Source of the DNA: Anaerolineae bacterium
GTDB lineage: Bacteria; Chloroflexota; Anaerolineae; 4572-78; J111
Direction: 5' to 3'
DNA length: 7,962 nucleotides
Assembly: GCA_020433835.1 (NCBI GenBank)
Contig: JAGRBY010000336.1
Location: 1-7,962 of the forward strand
Shown here piece by piece: positions 5,691 through 7,962 of the stretch. The notes beneath the pieces were generated by a model. It saw nothing but the letters and a program-made list of their open reading frames with translations, was not told the DNA's origin and made no database searches. A program made the translations under genes and the position numbers. Every line of letters begins with the position of its first letter. Positions within the stretch are counted from its first letter, which is position 1.

Positions 5691-6134
5691 TTATTTTTTG
5701 ATCAAGTCGAGTTTTACCGGCGGGTTGAAGGCGTTGACTTTAACCGCCGTAATGATACCCGTTACCCTGGTTTCTTTGCCTTCCATTTCTGCCGGAGACC
5801 AGCCCCCATAATATTTCGAGACATTGGCATACTTACGCGCCAGTTCATCAATATGATCTTGAGCGCCTTCTTCGGTCAGTTCAATCGTGCCGCGAATTTC
5901 CATCCAGCGGTAGGGGTTATCCGGGTCACGCAGCATAAGCGTAACCATCGGACGAGCCGACATGTTTCTTTCTTTTTGTCGATTGCGAGCCGTGTTAATC
6001 AGCACGTGTTCACCATCGTAATTGCACCAGACTTCGGTGAGTTGCGGTTGGCCGCTGGGCATAACCGTGGCCACCGTGGCGTAAATCGGTCTTTCTAATA
6101 GATCTTTGAATTCATCAGGAATTTGGGCAGTCAT
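5691..6134 (-). CDS. PPOX-class probable F420-dependent oxidoreductase (pyridoxamine 5'-phosphate oxidase-like fold)
   Basis: Small split-barrel flavin-type protein, 147 residues, cytoplasmic. The features ATVATVMPSGQPQLTEVW, then TARNRQKERNM, then DPDNPYRWMEIRGTIEL are typical of the PPOX-class enzymes seen mainly in Actinobacteria and Chloroflexota and predicted to use cofactor F420 rather than FMN. Such proteins reduce enones or other electrophiles, or serve as cofactor carriers; the substrate here is unknown. It is not a likely true pyridoxamine phosphate oxidase, which is longer (about 200 residues or more). Start: AAAGGAG lies 5 nt before ATG 6134 and 2 nt before ATG 6137, and the frame also runs up to a TTG at 6152. 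ATG 6134 is best spaced. Only about 60 bp separate it from the dehydrogenase gene upstream, so cotranscription is likely. Confidence 0.87.
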   Translation of the reverse strand: MTAQIPDEFKDLLERPIYATVATVMPSGQPQLTEVWCNYDGEHVLINTARNRQKERNMSARPMVTLMLRDPDNPYRWMEIRGTIELTEEGAQDHIDELARKYANVSKYYGGWSPAEMEGKETRVTGIITAVKVNAFNPPVKLDLIKK

Positions 6135-6139
6135 CATAG

Positions 6140-6146
6140 CTCCTTT
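6140..6146 (-). promoter_or_regulatory. Ribosome binding site for the PPOX-family gene
   Basis: The minus strand reads AAAGGAG, CT, then ATGATG. The tandem ATGs leave a choice between 6137 and 6134; spacing favours 6134. The TTG at 6152 lies upstream of this site and is excluded. Confidence 0.6.
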
Positions 6147-6192
6147 ATGCAAATTAAACGAGATGATACATTAACCCCATCTGCCAATCAAA

Positions 6193-7086
6193 TTACTGGT
6201 TGTCAGGGGTTACTGACAGGTGTTTGATCACATTGGTGACCGCGGCAAAGTCATGGTCGCCATAGCCTAAACCCCGGGCCATCGTGAGAATTTCGTTGGC
6301 TGCCGCTGTGGTAGGTAGAGGCACACCGACATCACGGGCCATATCCAGCGCCAGTGTAAAATCTTTCTGCATAAGGGCGGTGGTAAAGGCAGCCGGACCT
6401 AAAGGCTCCAACAATTGCGCGGCTTTATACTTAACAAATGGAGAAGCCACAGCACTATTTGACAACACCTCAATGGCGATCTCACGCGAGATGCCGGATT
6501 GCTCAGCCAGAATAACGCTTTCGGCCAATACCTGCATCGTCACCCCAACAACGATATTTACAGCCAATTTCATGGCCGCGGCCGCACCATTCGGCCCCAC
6601 ATGAGTAGTTTTGCTGCCCATTGCCAACAGAACATCGCGAACGCGCTCGTGCACAGCCTCATCGCCGCCGACCATGATGCTCAGGGTGCCTGCTTCGGCC
6701 AGCGTGGTGCTGCCGGATACCGGCGCATCGAGCATATGAGCGCCCTGCCCCCGAACGGCTTCCGCTACCTGACGCGATACGTTGGGATCAACCGTACTCA
6801 TATCGATGAGAATGGCATCCGGTTGCAGGTTTTCAAGTAGCCCATTCGGCCCTAAAACCACGGCCTGTAGCGCAGCCGAATCACTCAGCATGGTAATGAT
6901 GACCTCGGACGATTGGGCAACCTCGCCCAGCGAGTTAGCCACGGATGCCCCGGCTTCGGCCAGGGCTGCGGTTTTCTCTTTGGTGCGATTGTAAACGTTT
7001 ACAAGGTGTCCGGCCCGCATCAAATTGAGCGCCATAGGGGTTCCCATGCGTCCCAGGCCGATAAAACCGACTTTTTGTTGTGTCAT
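6193..7086 (-). CDS. NAD(P)-dependent beta-hydroxyacid dehydrogenase (3-hydroxyisobutyrate dehydrogenase/tartronate semialdehyde reductase family), copy 2
   Basis: Paralogue of the enzyme encoded at 3181-4071, 297 residues. GLGRMG (G10, G12, G15) marks the Rossmann fold, and N33-R34-T35 again suggests NADP(H). DAPVSGS is at 120-126, with catalytic K173 and N177 in AMKLAVN. PLPTTAAANE and MQKDFTLA mark the C-terminal domain. All catalytic positions are intact in both paralogues, so both should be active; differences in the C-terminal helices (for example LGPAAFTTALMQKD against HPETAMFDCTMMQKD) could give different substrates. The Shine-Dalgarno GAGAG is only moderate, 6 nt before ATG. It probably heads a transcript with the PPOX and RidA-family genes. 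The spacer in front holds a 96-bp inverted-repeat element, and no clear promoter was found there. Confidence 0.92.
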   Translation of the reverse strand: MTQQKVGFIGLGRMGTPMALNLMRAGHLVNVYNRTKEKTAALAEAGASVANSLGEVAQSSEVIITMLSDSAALQAVVLGPNGLLENLQPDAILIDMSTVDPNVSRQVAEAVRGQGAHMLDAPVSGSTTLAEAGTLSIMVGGDEAVHERVRDVLLAMGSKTTHVGPNGAAAAMKLAVNIVVGVTMQVLAESVILAEQSGISREIAIEVLSNSAVASPFVKYKAAQLLEPLGPAAFTTALMQKDFTLALDMARDVGVPLPTTAAANEILTMARGLGYGDHDFAAVTNVIKHLSVTPDNQ

Positions 7087-7122
7087 AGGTTGCTCTCTAT
7101 TTCTTTCAACTATTGTGAGTTA

Positions 7123-7218
7123 AGACCTGACAGGTTTTATACGGCATTTCCGGCGTAAATATGATTCCGGTTGTCGCTAATCTTATCTCAAAGAAAACAT
7201 TGAAAACCTGTCAGGTCT
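7123..7218. repeat. 96-bp element with perfect 16-bp terminal inverted repeats
   Basis: AGACCTGACAGGTTTT (7123-7138) and AAAACCTGTCAGGTCT (7203-7218) are exact inverted copies enclosing 64 bp without coding capacity. Each arm also holds the near-palindrome ACCTGnCAGGT. It ends 7 bp after the amidohydrolase stop codon and has no T-run. The architecture fits a MITE-like or REP-type element, or an intercistronic hairpin. It resembles repeats I associate with Chloroflexota genomes, unverified here. No target duplication was seen. Confidence 0.7.
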
Positions 7219-7225
7219 GGAAAGC

Positions 7226-7962
7226 CTACCGATTTATGGGCGGCAACCTAAAGCCAGCGGCACTGACCACGTGGTCGCGAGAGGCATAGGCCATTTTTCG
7301 AACCCGATCCAGATCGACACCTAACAATTTACCGTGCCGCTTAAGCGCCTTACCACCCACAAAAACCGAGTCGACGTTGCTGGTATCCATCCCCCAAACC
7401 ACGGCCCCGATGGGATCGTTGATGGGGAAGATGTTGGCTCGCGTTGCGTCCAGCATAATGATGTCGGCCTCTTTGCCCGGCGTCAGCGTGCCGACCTTGT
7501 CTTCCAGGCCGTTGGCTCGCGCCCCTTCGATGGTGGCAAAGCCCAGCACATCGTTGGCATTGAGCACGGGCGGCAGGTTTTCTTCGCCGGCCAGCATTTT
7601 TTCATAAATTAAAGCACGCTGTAGGGAAATGGCCGCTCGCATTTGGGTGAAGAAGTCGTTGGGCACGTTGGTTTCAACATCAACGCTCAGGCTGGGGCGC
7701 AGGCCGCGATCAAGGAATTTTTGGGTGGGCGGTGTGCCGTGGCCCATCATCATCTCAACGGCGCAGGCCAGCGAGATGGTCGCGCCGGTGTCAACGATCA
7801 TTTGAATTTCCTCATCATTGAGCGTCGTGCAATGGATAAAGGTGGTGTCCGGGCCGTACAGCCCCAGTTGGCCTACTTCAGCCACTTTGCCATGCTGGCC
7901 AAATGACCCTACCCCAACGTGGACGGTGATACGGGCATCACATTCGCGGGCCAGGTTCCAAT
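7226..7962 (-). CDS. Amidohydrolase of the cytosine deaminase/ATZ-TRZ type (partial, N-terminus off the right edge)
   Basis: C-terminal 244 residues of a metal-dependent hydrolase. The frame is open to the window edge (first full codon reads WNLARECD), so the true start lies outside and the GTG at 7885 is internal. Family members are about 440-480 residues, so about half is present. The HxH metal motif is missing because it is upstream. Visible metal-site candidates, numbered within this fragment, are H14 in TVHVG (strand 5), H43 in FIHC (strand 6) and D94 in SLSVDVET (strand 8). The tail GTLTPGKEADIIMLD is the usual composite domain returning after the barrel. The HVG and SVDVETN variants differ from classic HxxE and GTDG forms and suggest a little-studied subgroup. 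Likely chemistry is deamination or hydrolysis of an N-heterocycle or amide; the substrate is unknown. Confidence 0.9.
   Translation of the reverse strand, partial: WNLARECDARITVHVGVGSFGQHGKVAEVGQLGLYGPDTTFIHCTTLNDEEIQMIVDTGATISLACAVEMMMGHGTPPTQKFLDRGLRPSLSVDVETNVPNDFFTQMRAAISLQRALIYEKMLAGEENLPPVLNANDVLGFATIEGARANGLEDKVGTLTPGKEADIIMLDATRANIFPINDPIGAVVWGMDTSNVDSVFVGGKALKRHGKLLGVDLDRVRKMAYASRDHVVSAAGFRLPPINR

Noticed and set aside
5505..6098. 197-codon open frame on the plus strand
   Set aside because: It is antisense to the RidA-family and PPOX genes, has no family-like sequence, and crosses their spacer; both minus-strand genes are clear.
5691..6134. True pyridoxamine 5'-phosphate oxidase (PdxH)
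   Set aside because: Too short, and the TARNRQKERN and NPYRWMEIRG motifs fit the PPOX F420-type group instead.
7123..7218. CRISPR repeat pair
   Set aside because: The two copies are inverted, not direct, and there are only two.

Overview
All nine protein genes in this window lie on the minus strand, so the DNA reads functionally from right to left. The organism is most likely a Chloroflexota bacterium (Anaerolineae or Caldilineae-like). This is inferred from a secreted solute-binding protein with a LysM-like N-terminus, a PPOX-class probable F420-dependent enzyme, and spacers rich in short inverted-repeat elements. No marker gene in the window proves this.

Layout in transcription order: an amidohydrolase of the cytosine deaminase/ATZ-TRZ type whose start lies beyond the right edge (7226-7962); a beta-hydroxyacid dehydrogenase (6193-7086); a PPOX-class split-barrel flavin/F420 enzyme (5691-6134); a RidA-family protein (5154-5588); a GntR/FadR-type regulator with its own clear promoter and a palindromic operator (4354-5067); a second, paralogous beta-hydroxyacid dehydrogenase (3181-4071); a LysM-linked branched-chain-type ABC substrate-binding protein (1494-3041); then the ABC ATPases LivG (418-1158) and LivF (1-421, cut by the left edge). 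The permeases LivH and LivM are not in the window.

The set resembles an inducible catabolic cluster: uptake of a small polar or N-containing compound by a Liv-type transporter, hydrolysis or deamination by the amidohydrolase, reduction of aldehyde intermediates by two NADP-type dehydrogenases, and clean-up or an accessory step by RidA, under control of a metal-site FCD-type GntR protein. The substrate cannot be read from the sequence. Co-regulation is inferred from strand, spacing and gene content.

The spacers are unusually structured. Five of them carry inverted repeats or hairpins, in four or five different designs: a 96-bp element with perfect 16-bp ends, two degenerate copies of a TTTCTC/CGAAATGAC-type dispersed repeat, heptamer tandem repeats, and two long hairpins. 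The hairpin 8 nt after the substrate-binding gene pairs fully only as RNA from the coding strand (its imperfections are G-U wobbles), which points to a function in the mRNA. No tRNA, rRNA, CRISPR array, transposase or integrase was seen.
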